NCBI GenBank assembly: GCA_016787485.1
Contig: JAEUUL010000025.1
Span: 126,496 to 190,495 of the forward strand
DNA: 64,000 nucleotides
Source: Bacteroidota bacterium
Lineage (GTDB): Bacteria; Bacteroidota; Bacteroidia; NS11-12g; UBA955
Direction: 5' to 3'
The translations under genes were made by a program, and so were the position numbers. Below, piece after piece: positions 19,168 to 28,070 of the stretch. The notes under the pieces were generated by a model that saw only the letters and a program-made list of their open reading frames with translations, did not search any database and was not told the DNA's origin. Positions within the stretch are counted from its first letter, which is position 1. Each line of letters starts with the position of its first letter.

Positions 19168-19910
19168 TCACAGCCGTAATCATAGATGATGAAAGTGCCG
19201 CCATTGAAATGATGGAGTGGTTGCTGAAAACTTATGTACCCGAGGTACAGACCATCGGAGCTTTTGCCTCGGGAGCCGAAGCCATGAAGGGCTTGAAAGA
19301 ATTAAAGCCAGACCTGGTTTTTCTGGATATAGAAATGCCGGGGATGAACGGTTTTGACCTGCTTGAAGCGCTGGCCCCTCTTCAATTCGGGGTTATCTTT
19401 ACCACTGCTTACGACCAGTTTGCGGCAAAAGCATTTCGTTTTTCAGCCATCGATTATCTGTTAAAACCTGTAGACCCGGATGAATTGAAACAGGCAGTTT
19501 CCCGTTTTCAGCAAACCAGGCGCAGCATCAATGCCGATCAGCTTGAAATTTTGCTGGAGAATCTGAGTCCGAAACGCAGGGAGGTGAGCAGAATCGCTTT
19601 ATCTACCGGCGAGGGACTGGTTTTCGTAAAAACAGAAGATATCCTTTACTGCGCGGCAGACAGCAATTACACGAAGGTGCATATGGCAGACGGCCGTAAA
19701 ATTACAGTGGCTAAAACCCTGAAAGAACTGGATGAGACACTGGCCGGTCAGGAATTTGCCAGGGTGCATGCTTCGTTTCTCGTAAATATCAACCATATTC
19801 AGAAGTATGTAAAAGGGGACGGTGGGTATATTGTTATGCCGGATGGCGCGGAAATAGGGATTTCACGGAGCAAGCGGGAGGAATTCTTCCAGTTGTTCAG
19901 CCGGTTCTGA
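19164..19910 (+). CDS. LytTR-family response regulator
   Basis: The 248-residue protein has a receiver (IIDDESAAIEM, phospho-acceptor in FLDIEMPGMNG, Lys in YLLKPVD) and a C-terminal LytTR domain (FARVHASFLVNINHIQKY, GISRSKREEFF). Its ATG shares bases with the TGA of the propeller kinase, making the two a coupled pair. The T9SS cargo gene downstream is a possible target but this is not shown by the sequence. Confidence 0.94.
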   Translation: MITAVIIDDESAAIEMMEWLLKTYVPEVQTIGAFASGAEAMKGLKELKPDLVFLDIEMPGMNGFDLLEALAPLQFGVIFTTAYDQFAAKAFRFSAIDYLLKPVDPDELKQAVSRFQQTRRSINADQLEILLENLSPKRREVSRIALSTGEGLVFVKTEDILYCAADSNYTKVHMADGRKITVAKTLKELDETLAGQEFARVHASFLVNINHIQKYVKGDGGYIVMPDGAEIGISRSKREEFFQLFSRF

Positions 19911-20021
19911 AAACAGGTTGCCCTGTTACTTTCAAATTTGTCAATTACTCACTTTAAATGCCGGATACTCAGAATTCCGGTGATATACTATATAAGCTGA
20001 AACGGGTGTAGAATGTGCCTG

Positions 20022-20029
20022 TAGGTTTG
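20022..20029 (+). promoter_or_regulatory. -7 box before the 38-residue membrane protein
   Basis: TAGGTTTG is an exact TAnnTTTG match ending four bases before the GTG start at 20034. No clear -33 TTTG is seen upstream. Confidence 0.55.
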
Positions 20030-20033
20030 CATC

Positions 20034-20150
20034 GTGAACCGGAAGAAAGCACAGGACATCAGGCAACAGCGCAGTATAGGAAAACAGGATATTTTGTTTT
20101 TACTCATGGTTATTGCCCTGCTGTTCCTTCTGATTCTTATCATACAATAA
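20034..20150 (+). CDS. Small single-pass membrane protein (38 aa)
   Basis: GTG at 20034 opens a frame of 38 codons ending TAA at 20148-20150. The N-terminal half is basic and polar (NRKKAQDIRQQRSIGKQ). The C-terminal half is one strong hydrophobic helix (ILFLLMVIALLFLLILIIQ). A TAnnTTTG box lies just upstream and the T9SS cargo gene starts 21 bp downstream. The positive-inside pattern, promoter and spacing support a real gene. Its function is unknown. Confidence 0.55.
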   Translation: MNRKKAQDIRQQRSIGKQDILFLLMVIALLFLLILIIQ

Positions 20151-20171
20151 CCAACAAAAAACTTTCACAAT

Positions 20172-21521
20172 ATGAAAACAAAATTCACAATTGCATTGTT
20201 CGCCGCCATTTCAGGATTGGCAGCACAACAGACCGGCTTTGAAGACGGGACCAGACAATTAAAAGGTATGCATTCCAGAAGTCTGGTATCAGCTACAGGA
20301 ACACTTGAATTGTTTGATTCCATGCGGTACGAGTACAACCAAAAGGGATTGCTCACTGCCGAAATCAAATATGTGTACAACCGTACAAATTCTATCTGGG
20401 AGCAGGAATCCGTTTCAGTGTATGCTTACGATGAAAATGGAAATCAAACATTGATGATTGATTCATTTATGGATGTTTCAAAACAAAATTACAATTATAA
20501 ACGCACCACAACTTTCAATGCAGACAATCAACAGCTGGTGCAAATCGTATACAAATGGAATAAAAATAACAACATATTCCAGCCATCAACCAGGTCCACC
20601 AGGAAGTATGATTCCAACAAATGGCTGATAGGGACGGACTTTGACAATTACCACCTTCCTTCAGGTACATGGTGGCTCAATGGTGTGAGTTTCAATACCA
20701 ACAATTCCAATGGCATTTGCACCGAAATTTTGACACAGGTATATGATTCAACACTCAAGGTTTGGAGAGACAATGGAAAATCCAAATACGCCCTTACATC
20801 AGCCGGCCTGGTAGCTACCCTTTTTTATGAAATGTATTCATCCGGCATGCTTAAACCAAATTACAAAAAAGAATACCAGTACAACCCGGATTCAACGATA
20901 GCGATGGAAACCACCTATACCTGGAATGCAGGCAAATCCGGTTATGACAATTCCACCCGTTTGCTGTTAAGTTATGGCGCAAAGAAAGTGGTTACCATTC
21001 GTGTCAATGAAAAATGGAACACAACCAGCAGCAAATGGGAGGGAACCGGAAAGAACACAAGTTTTCAGAACACACACGGTTGGATAGACTCCTACTATGT
21101 ATTCAGCTGGGACAACAACTCCGGCAAGTGGATAAAGGGAAGCCGATATTTCAATCAGGTAAATGCAAATGGTTATAATCAAATGCAAACCGTGTGGAAT
21201 TATAAATCTTCCAACGATTCATTTTACAAAGCCGTAGAACGCAGATATAGTCTTAATATACTCAACTCTGCCAAGATGAAAGAAACCATGAAACCGGATG
21301 TAAAAGTATTTCCCAATCCTGCCCTGGGAGTGCTGAATATTCGCTGCAATCAGCCTTTTGTTCTGGAGGTATTTGAACCGGGTGGAAGAATGGTTTATAC
21401 TTCACGTTCCGTTGGAGACCTGAAGTTGAATCGCGAAAACTGCAACCTGGAAAGTGGCATGTATTTTCTGCGCATGAATTTTGCCGGAGAAAGCAAAACC
21501 ACGACCGTGTTCTGGCAATAA
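20172..21521 (+). CDS. T9SS-sorted secreted protein with tyrosine-rich repeats
   Basis: The 449-residue protein has a short signal peptide (KFTIALFAAISGLAAQ). The body is built of imperfect repeats rich in Tyr, Trp, Asn and Lys, of the type YNQKGLLTAEIKYVYNRTNSI and YAYDENGNQTLMID, similar to RHS/YD-type strands. The C-terminus is a sorting domain (VKVFPNPALGVLNIRC ... ESGMYFLRMNFAGES). It is likely displayed on or released from the cell surface. The 38-residue membrane protein gene lies 21 bp upstream. A strong terminator follows at 21562. Confidence 0.78.
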   Translation: MKTKFTIALFAAISGLAAQQTGFEDGTRQLKGMHSRSLVSATGTLELFDSMRYEYNQKGLLTAEIKYVYNRTNSIWEQESVSVYAYDENGNQTLMIDSFMDVSKQNYNYKRTTTFNADNQQLVQIVYKWNKNNNIFQPSTRSTRKYDSNKWLIGTDFDNYHLPSGTWWLNGVSFNTNNSNGICTEILTQVYDSTLKVWRDNGKSKYALTSAGLVATLFYEMYSSGMLKPNYKKEYQYNPDSTIAMETTYTWNAGKSGYDNSTRLLLSYGAKKVVTIRVNEKWNTTSSKWEGTGKNTSFQNTHGWIDSYYVFSWDNNSGKWIKGSRYFNQVNANGYNQMQTVWNYKSSNDSFYKAVERRYSLNILNSAKMKETMKPDVKVFPNPALGVLNIRCNQPFVLEVFEPGGRMVYTSRSVGDLKLNRENCNLESGMYFLRMNFAGESKTTTVFWQ

Positions 21522-21561
21522 ATCGCAATCCGAACCCCATGAAATAACTGAATAGATCGCG

Positions 21562-21592
21562 TAAACCCCGGCTGATATCAGACCGGGGTTTA
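21562..21592. terminator. Bidirectional Rho-independent terminator
   Basis: TAAACCCCGG (21562-21571) and CCGGGGTTTA (21583-21592) form a 10-bp stem with an 11-base loop, followed by a T-rich run. It lies between the convergent T9SS cargo gene and the thiol-redox gene. Confidence 0.85.
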
Positions 21593-21603
21593 TTTTTATT
21601 CAT

Positions 21604-22200
21604 CTATTTCAGCAATTCAATCAAAGGCAGGTGATCGCCAATGTTTTTTCCGTAATAGGCATTGATGATAATACCCTTCGGATCAATGATGAAATCAGCG
21701 GGAATGCGGGTAATGTGTCCATCCCTTTTGTGTTTTCTGGCAAAAAGTTTACGCCCTTCTTTCATTGTTTTTTTGGTTTTCCGGCTGAATCCGGCCCCAA
21801 CGGTTTTCCAAAAGGATTTTTCTACCCGGTATTTTTTATACAATCTCAGTTGGGGATCTCCGATAATGGGAAATGGAACCGGGGTTTCGGTTACATATTC
21901 CTTCAATGTGTTGTTCGCCGATTCAAATACAGCGATGATTTGATATCCTTTGGCCTGAATGCTGTCATGGTTTTCGATGAGCTGGTGCATACGTACATTA
22001 CAGACCGGACAACTGGCATATCTGAAAAAGGCCAGCAATATTTTTTTGCCCTTATATTTTCCCAATTCAATGGTGTCTCCCTGAATGTCAATACCGGAAA
22101 ATAAAGGCGCAATTTGGCCTTTTTTCAATCGCTGACCTTGCGATACCAGAGGAATAACAAGGCTTGCAAACAGTAAAAACTTACCCCAAAAAGCGTTCAT
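21604..22200 (-). CDS. Exported peroxiredoxin-like (AhpC/TSA) thiol protein
   Basis: The 198-residue protein has a signal peptide (FLLFASLVIPLVSQGQ) and a thioredoxin-fold AhpC/TSA domain with LLAFFRYASCPVCNVR, that is a CPVC active site, then IGDPQLRLYKKYRVEKSFW. The CxxC pair suggests a bacterioferritin-comigratory or thiol-disulfide role outside the cytoplasm. It is last in a three-gene operon after the VOC and MDR genes (gap 12 bp). Confidence 0.82.
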   Translation of the reverse strand: MNAFWGKFLLFASLVIPLVSQGQRLKKGQIAPLFSGIDIQGDTIELGKYKGKKILLAFFRYASCPVCNVRMHQLIENHDSIQAKGYQIIAVFESANNTLKEYVTETPVPFPIIGDPQLRLYKKYRVEKSFWKTVGAGFSRKTKKTMKEGRKLFARKHKRDGHITRIPADFIIDPKGIIINAYYGKNIGDHLPLIELLK

Positions 22201-22212
22201 CTCTGATGAATA

Positions 22213-23181
22213 TTATCCGGCATACACAGACAAGATCACATTGCCGGTCTTCTGCCCGGATTCCACATAGTGGTATGCTTCGGTTATTTGTTCCAGACGA
22301 TAGGTTCGGTCTATAACCGGTTTAAAAACCCCGGATTCAGCAAGCATGCGCAAAAACTCCACATCAGACTGGCTGATGGTGGGCAGGGGAAAGAGCAGGC
22401 GTTTGCCTCCGAGCAACGGAGTAATCAATGCCAGTGGAATATTTACACCATTTTTTCCGAGCTCGGTGGAAATATAAATACCGTTGGGCTTGAGCAGGGG
22501 TTTGCATGTTTTGAACGAGCTTTTGCCCACCGCATCAAAGATAAAATCGAAGCGGGCTGGAGTTTGTGTATAATCCCGGGTCTGGTAGTCAATGACTTCA
22601 TCAGCTCCCAGACCACGCACCAGTTCTGTATTTTTGGTATTACATACTGCCGTAACCCTGGCCCCGAAATATTTCAGCAATTGCACTGCTGCAGAACCTA
22701 TGGCACCTGTTGCGCCATACACCATGACTTCCTGGCCAGGTTTTACTTTGGCTGCACGTATATCTACCAGCGCGTAGTGGGAACCTTCAGTAAGGGCTGC
22801 TGCGGTTTCAAAGTCCATTTCTGCAGGTATAGTGGCAATCGCGTCTGTTTCTGCGATGGTCAGGTACTCTGCATGTCCGCCAAAATGTTTGTCGTTAAAG
22901 CCAAAGACTCTGTCTCCGGGCTTAAATCGGGTAACTGAATCCCCCACGGTTTCTACCACCCCGGCAAATTCGCAGCCAAGTACCGGAAATTTGGGTTTGA
23001 ACAAGCCACTCCAGAAGCGGGAAATAAAATATTCAGCACTTCGGAATCCGCTATCTGTGCGGTTAACTGTAGATGCATGCACCTGAACAAGCACTTCATT
23101 TTCTTTGGGTACAGGTTTGGGAATTTCTTCCAGCCCTGCTACTTCCGGCGGGCCATATTTGCGGTAGACTGCGGCTTTCAT
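22213..23181 (-). CDS. Zinc-free MDR oxidoreductase (quinone oxidoreductase-like)
   Basis: The 322-residue protein is a medium-chain dehydrogenase/reductase without the zinc-binding Cys cluster: a VHASTVNRTDSGFR N-terminal part, GCEFAGVVETVG, and a Rossmann NADPH-binding segment VYGATGAIGSAAVQLLKYFGA. It probably reduces quinones or enals with NADPH. It is the middle gene of the VOC-MDR-TSA operon (gaps 20 and 12 bp), which suggests a detoxification set. Confidence 0.88.
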   Translation of the reverse strand: MKAAVYRKYGPPEVAGLEEIPKPVPKENEVLVQVHASTVNRTDSGFRSAEYFISRFWSGLFKPKFPVLGCEFAGVVETVGDSVTRFKPGDRVFGFNDKHFGGHAEYLTIAETDAIATIPAEMDFETAAALTEGSHYALVDIRAAKVKPGQEVMVYGATGAIGSAAVQLLKYFGARVTAVCNTKNTELVRGLGADEVIDYQTRDYTQTPARFDFIFDAVGKSSFKTCKPLLKPNGIYISTELGKNGVNIPLALITPLLGGKRLLFPLPTISQSDVEFLRMLAESGVFKPVIDRTYRLEQITEAYHYVESGQKTGNVILSVYAG

Positions 23182-23201
23182 ACGTATTCTGCAGAAGGAT
23201 T

Positions 23202-23573
23202 TTACCGGTGTTGGTCTACCAGAATCAAATTGCCGTCCGGATCGGTAAGGGTGAGGCTGGCAGGACCAGTGGAGTTTTCATCTGCCTCTGAACCCAAAGC
23301 CACCTGCCGGCTTTTCAGGTGTTTCTGGATTTCCCTTATGTCATCAAAGTGTTCCAGGTTTTGGGCATTTTCATCCCAGCCCGGATTGAAGGTGAGGATG
23401 TTGCCTTCAAACATTCCCTGAAAGAGTCCGATAAGGGCGTTTTCATTTTTCATGATAAGGTAGCCTTGTTGCATACCACCTGCGAAAACAGAAAATCCCA
23501 GATTTTCGTAGAAAGATTTGGATACAGCCAGGTCTTTTACGCTGAGGCTGATGGAGAATGCACCTAATTTCAT
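23202..23573 (-). CDS. VOC-family (glyoxalase/bleomycin-resistance-like) protein
   Basis: The 123-residue protein has the vicinal oxygen chelate pattern: FSISLSVKDLAVSKSFYENLGF at the start and a final ASLTLTDPDGNLILVDQH strand. One domain, so probably a dimer. The substrate cannot be told. It is the first gene of an apparent operon with the MDR oxidoreductase and the thiol protein. Confidence 0.85.
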   Translation of the reverse strand: MKLGAFSISLSVKDLAVSKSFYENLGFSVFAGGMQQGYLIMKNENALIGLFQGMFEGNILTFNPGWDENAQNLEHFDDIREIQKHLKSRQVALGSEADENSTGPASLTLTDPDGNLILVDQHR

Positions 23574-23792
23574 GTGGTTGGTTAAAAGCTCTAAATGGAA
23601 TGATTTGGGTTAAAGCAATCAAAGGTAAATTGTTATTGGCAATTGTATAGGGGTCAATCGATGAATTCAGGTCTGATTCATACGGAATGCACTGTGGTTT
23701 TGATGTGTGTTTCTCAGCGTCTGTTGCCTCCTTTGTTTGAAAAGGATGCTGAATGATGGGTGTGCCCGGGAAAATCCACCCGTTATTATTCC

Positions 23793-24143
23793 TTAGGTAT
23801 TTTCGGCAGGCCTTACTTGTTTTGCCAGGTCTGTGGGTGCCACCTCACAGTATGCGGTGGTTATGGCATCCGCGAACAAATCCGGGTTTACCGTATTCAT
23901 CGCTATGGTTGTCCAGCCCTGCTTGCCCCATTTGTTGTTTACCGGGTAAACGGATGCAGGGTCAGCTGCTGAAAACACATGCTGCAGCACTTCAGAAAGT
24001 TTTATGACGGCCGTGTTTGTTTGTGCATAGTACGTCACAAAGATTTTCTTTTTTACCCGGAATGAGGTTTTCTCAAAATGGGGTTCTTCGTATGTTTCCG
24101 GAAACGAAAGGGCCAGTTTGCGCAGGGATTCAATCGGAATCAT
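23793..24143 (-). CDS. MmcQ/YjbR-family protein
   Basis: From the ATG at 24143 the 116-residue protein shows the YjbR/MmcQ layout: IESLRKLALSFPETYEEPHF, SFRVKKKIFVTYY and the closing segment VNNKWGKQGWTTIAMNTV. The fold resembles CyaY-like DNA-binding proteins, but the function is not known. It stands alone, with about 220 bp without recognisable features on its downstream side. Confidence 0.82.
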   Translation of the reverse strand: MIPIESLRKLALSFPETYEEPHFEKTSFRVKKKIFVTYYAQTNTAVIKLSEVLQHVFSAADPASVYPVNNKWGKQGWTTIAMNTVNPDLFADAITTAYCEVAPTDLAKQVRPAENT

Positions 24144-24376
24144 GTACGAATATAAAGCGATTGGGACGATATTGTTTTGCGCACCGAAGCCCAAAATCAG
24201 GACATCTTGCAGCTAGCAAACTATTTCCCGTAATGAATGGAAATTGTCTGTTTTTGCACATCCCGGTTCTGTCCATTCCACACACAGATTTTCCTGCTCT
24301 GGCACCAGACGAATTTTGTCATTCCTGCTTTCACCCACTCCGCCAATCTACGGTTCCACGATTCCTTTTCCCTTCG

Positions 24377-24384
24377 TACCTTTG
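24377..24384 (+). promoter_or_regulatory. -7 box of pruA
   Basis: TACCTTTG is an exact TAnnTTTG match located 12 bases before the pruA ATG at 24397. Confidence 0.6.
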
Positions 24385-24396
24385 CACCCTTAAAAT

Positions 24397-26022
24397 ATGA
24401 ACGGTTTTTTCAAACTCCCCAACCCTGTAAATGAGCCGGTGCTGGACTACGCCCCGGGCAGTGCTGAACGCACCAAATTGAAGGCTGCGCTGGCTGAAGC
24501 CAGGTCAAAAGTAGAGGATATACCCATGTACATCAACGGGCAGGAGGTGCGCACCGGAAATACAAGTGATATTTATCCGCCGCATGATCTGGCACACAAA
24601 ATCGGATTTTACCACAATGGAGATAAAAGCCATGTGCAGGCGGCAATAGATGCTGCACTGGCTGCCAAACCCGCATGGGAAGCCATGCCCTGGGAACAAC
24701 GTGCTGCCATATTCTTAAAAGCAGCTGAATTGTTGGCCGGACCTTACCGCTGGGCAATCAACAGTGCAACCATGCTTGCACAGAGCAAGAACGCCTATCA
24801 GGCTGAAATAGACAGTGCCTGTGAGATGATTGATTTTCTGCGGTTCAATGTACATTACATGGCAGAAATCTATGGTGAACAACCCACTGCCAACAGCAAA
24901 GGAATATGGAACCGGCTGGAATACCGTCCCCTGGAAGGATTTGTGTTTGCACTTACGCCGTTCAACTTCACTGCCATTGCAGGCAACCTGCCCACCAGCG
25001 CTGCAATGATGGGCAATGTGGTGGTATGGAAACCGGCCAACAGCCAGATTTACAGCGCCAACGTGCTGATGAAGGTTTTCCGTGAAGCCGGACTTCCGGA
25101 TGGGGTGATCAATCTGGTGTATGTGAGTGGCCCGGACGCAGGAGATGTGATTTTCCATCATCCCGACTTCGCAGGTATTCATTTTACAGGCAGCACCGGG
25201 GTTTTCAGGCATATATGGAAAACTGTGGGAGATAACATAGCCAAGTACCGCAGTTACCCCCGTATTGTGGGTGAAACCGGTGGCAAGGACTTTATTCTCG
25301 CCCACGAAAGTGCAGATGCGGATGTGCTGGTGGCTGCAATTGTGCGTGGTGCATTTGAATTTCAGGGGCAGAAATGCTCTGCGGCTAGCCGTGTATATAT
25401 TCCATCCAATTTGTGGCCTGCAGTGAAAGAGAAACTGGTGCGTGAAATGGCAACCCTGAAAATGGGACCTACAGAAGATTTTGGCAATTTTGTGAATGCC
25501 GTGATTGACGAGAAAGCCTTTGATAAAATCAGCTCGTACATAGAACAGGCAAAACGCGATGGCGTGGAAATTCTGTGCGGTGGCAACTTCGACAAAAGCA
25601 AAGGGTATTTTATCGAGCCTACCATACTGATGGCACCCCGCCCTGATTATACCACCATGTGCGAGGAGATCTTTGGTCCGGTACTGACCATTTGGATTTA
25701 CGATGCGGCAGACTGGAACAAAATGTTTGATCTGGTGGACAAAACCAGTGAATATTCGCTTACAGGTGCTGTGATTGCCCAAAGCCGGCAGGCTATAACG
25801 GAAGCGACCTGGGGATTGCGCAATGCCAGTGGTAACTTTTATATCAATGACAAGCCTACAGGTGCAGTAGTGGGTCAGCAGCCCTTTGGCGGGGCACGCG
25901 GCAGCGGTACCAATGACAAAGCCGGCAGCAAGGTGAATCTGTTGCGTTGGGTAAGTCAGCGCACCATCAAGGAAACGTTTACACCGCCGAAAGATTACCG
26001 GTATCCTTTTCTGGAAAACTAA
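24397..26022 (+). CDS. pruA: L-glutamate gamma-semialdehyde dehydrogenase (1-pyrroline-5-carboxylate dehydrogenase)
   Basis: The 541-residue protein is an aldehyde dehydrogenase of the PruA type: LTPFNFTAIAGNLPTSAAMM, FTGSTGVFRHIW, the catalytic Glu region GETGGKDF and the catalytic Cys in EFQGQKCSAASRVY, plus the C-terminal GGARGSGTNDKAG. It oxidises glutamate semialdehyde to glutamate with NAD+, the second step of proline breakdown. The first-step enzyme is encoded at 42386. Confidence 0.96.
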   Translation: MNGFFKLPNPVNEPVLDYAPGSAERTKLKAALAEARSKVEDIPMYINGQEVRTGNTSDIYPPHDLAHKIGFYHNGDKSHVQAAIDAALAAKPAWEAMPWEQRAAIFLKAAELLAGPYRWAINSATMLAQSKNAYQAEIDSACEMIDFLRFNVHYMAEIYGEQPTANSKGIWNRLEYRPLEGFVFALTPFNFTAIAGNLPTSAAMMGNVVVWKPANSQIYSANVLMKVFREAGLPDGVINLVYVSGPDAGDVIFHHPDFAGIHFTGSTGVFRHIWKTVGDNIAKYRSYPRIVGETGGKDFILAHESADADVLVAAIVRGAFEFQGQKCSAASRVYIPSNLWPAVKEKLVREMATLKMGPTEDFGNFVNAVIDEKAFDKISSYIEQAKRDGVEILCGGNFDKSKGYFIEPTILMAPRPDYTTMCEEIFGPVLTIWIYDAADWNKMFDLVDKTSEYSLTGAVIAQSRQAITEATWGLRNASGNFYINDKPTGAVVGQQPFGGARGSGTNDKAGSKVNLLRWVSQRTIKETFTPPKDYRYPFLEN

Positions 26023-26053
26023 GTTTCATACCTGATAGAATTTAGAAAAGGGG

Positions 26054-26079
26054 CTTTCCGGATAACTTCATCCGGAAAG
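26054..26079. terminator. Bidirectional terminator hairpin
   Basis: CTTTCCGGAT (26054-26063) pairs perfectly with ATCCGGAAAG (26070-26079) across a 6-base loop, with a short T-run after it. It separates the convergent pruA and adenylate cyclase genes. Confidence 0.8.
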
Positions 26080-26105
26080 TTTGTATGGCTATTGCACCTG
26101 GCAAC

Positions 26106-28007
26106 CTAGTCCACAAAGTACATTTCTACTTCACCCTTGTTTTTGGCGTGTACAAGTCCGCGCGGGGTGCAGGTGTATTTCTCCTGAATGAGTTCCCAGG
26201 TGGCACGGCTGATATTGATCCGACCTGGTTGTCCTTCCTGCTCTACCCGGGCTGCGATGTTTACCGTATCGCCCCAGATATCCCAGGCAAATTTGCGTGT
26301 GCCCACAACCCCGGCCACCACTGGTCCTGAGTGTATACCTATGCGCAACTGAAATGCGGGCAGGTTTTTCGACTCCCGTTTTTCCCGCCAGCGTTGTACC
26401 GTATCGCGGATTTCAATGGCAGCCGCCACTACTTTGATGGCATGGTCCGGATCGTAAGTAGGTATTCCCCCGGCACACAGGTAAGCATCGCCTATGGTTT
26501 TGATTTTTTCCAGGCCATGCCGGGTTATGATTTCATCAAACTTACCAAAGTAGGCATCCAGTTCAGATACCAAAGACTCCGGACTCATGTTTTCGCTGAA
26601 GCGGGTGAAATTGACAAAATCTGTAAACATCACGGTGACATGCTCATGCCGGCGGGCGAGAGATTTTCCTGAAGCTTTTAGTTCTTCTGCAATTTCCACA
26701 GGAAAGATATTCAGCAGAAGGGATTCAGCCTTTTCGGTTTGCTGTTGCAGTTCCCGGGTACGGTCACTTACTTTCTTCTCCAGTACAATATTGGCATCCC
26801 TTTGCACGCGCAGCAATTCTTCACGCGCACTTTCACGTTCCAGACGGATAATCCTGTATTTATCTGCAAGTGCAAGGGAGAGCAGCACCACTTCTGCCAT
26901 AGAGCCAATGTTGGCGATATTGGATGTGAAGGCTGTGGCCGGTATCATCCCAAGGTTGCGCAGAATGAGGAGCAGAGCCCCGAGGAGATAGACAATCCAG
27001 GCATAAACGAATAGCCTTGCAGCTTTGTTTCCCCTGCGCCATGCCACAAAACCGGAAGTAACCAGGCAAAGGGTGTTGAAAAGAATAAGGAACGTGGAGA
27101 TACGGGTGAGCAGCGGGATGGGAAGTATATACAGACTCCCCACCACGAATAACCCGGCTACCATGTTGGCAATCATGATATAATTGAACCTGCGCGCATA
27201 GCGCCGCAGTTCAAGAAAATTGCTGGCAAATAAGGAAGTGGTGGTTGTGAGCATGCCCATGGCAAAATGCACCGAAACCTGATTCCATTGAATAGAATCC
27301 GGCCAGATAAGCCAGGCCGCATGACCGTTGAAAACCAGAAAAAACAGCAGGCTGAAGAAAATGCTGATGGAATAAAAAATATAGCGGATATCCCGCAGGG
27401 AAAAGAAGATGAAAAGGTTGTAGAGAATCATCACCAGCATAACGCCATAGTAAAGTCCATACAACAGGTTTTGCTGCTGTATATGTTGCACCATGGTGGG
27501 TTCGGTGGAAATGGTAACAGGGGCCTGCAATGAACTGGTGGTGTGGATGCGGATGTAAACCCAGGCTGAGGTGGAGGAGGGTATGGGCAGCCTGAAACAA
27601 AAATGCTGATTGCTGATTTGTCGCTGGCTTAAAGGGTACAGGTCACCTCCGGTTTGGCGATGAACAACACTGTCTTTGCCCATGGTAAAAATTTCAATAC
27701 TGTCCAGGTGTGCATAGGAAAGTTGCAGCAGAAGGTGATTCTCCGCGGTGGCGTTGCTGAGTTGAAAACGAAACCAATATGTATCCGGAGTAAGTCCGAA
27801 ATTGAGATTTTTCTGATGAAAGGTTTCAAAGTGTGACCGGCTCATCTGCGACAAGCTGGCAGAACCGGTTTTGTCTATACTGTATTCACACTGGTAGCCA
27901 ACAGATGTGGTTTTGTCTTTATCTGAAATAAGTATATGCAGCGAAAATATTCTGCAGGGTATAAGCAGAAAAACCCACAAAAACAGGAGTGGAAGTTGTT
28001 TTTTCAC
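26106..28007 (-). CDS. 7TMR-DISM membrane receptor with class III adenylate cyclase
   Basis: The 633-residue protein has a signal peptide, an extracytoplasmic 7TMR-DISMED2-like beta domain (about 30-170), seven membrane helices (about 180-390), a short coiled coil and a class III cyclase domain. The metal Asp residues are in MFTDFVNF and IGDAYL. Substrate residues are Lys in EKIKTIGDAY and Asp in AWDIWGDTVN, the adenylate rather than guanylate pattern. It should make cAMP in answer to an outside ligand. A CAAACTTA box at 28049-28056 may be its promoter. Confidence 0.9.
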   Translation of the reverse strand: MKKQLPLLFLWVFLLIPCRIFSLHILISDKDKTTSVGYQCEYSIDKTGSASLSQMSRSHFETFHQKNLNFGLTPDTYWFRFQLSNATAENHLLLQLSYAHLDSIEIFTMGKDSVVHRQTGGDLYPLSQRQISNQHFCFRLPIPSSTSAWVYIRIHTTSSLQAPVTISTEPTMVQHIQQQNLLYGLYYGVMLVMILYNLFIFFSLRDIRYIFYSISIFFSLLFFLVFNGHAAWLIWPDSIQWNQVSVHFAMGMLTTTTSLFASNFLELRRYARRFNYIMIANMVAGLFVVGSLYILPIPLLTRISTFLILFNTLCLVTSGFVAWRRGNKAARLFVYAWIVYLLGALLLILRNLGMIPATAFTSNIANIGSMAEVVLLSLALADKYRIIRLERESAREELLRVQRDANIVLEKKVSDRTRELQQQTEKAESLLLNIFPVEIAEELKASGKSLARRHEHVTVMFTDFVNFTRFSENMSPESLVSELDAYFGKFDEIITRHGLEKIKTIGDAYLCAGGIPTYDPDHAIKVVAAAIEIRDTVQRWREKRESKNLPAFQLRIGIHSGPVVAGVVGTRKFAWDIWGDTVNIAARVEQEGQPGRINISRATWELIQEKYTCTPRGLVHAKNKGEVEMYFVD

Positions 28008-28070
28008 GGAGGGTGTGATACAGAACCCAGGCTAAGGATGCTGTGTTACAAACTTACAGAATGCGGTCGG

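Noticed and set aside
19970-20000. CCGGAT...TTCCGG hairpin after the LytTR gene as terminator
   Set aside because: Short imperfect stem and no T-run; too weak to call.
24715-25782. 355-codon minus-strand frame
   Set aside because: Antisense to pruA, no recognisable domain.
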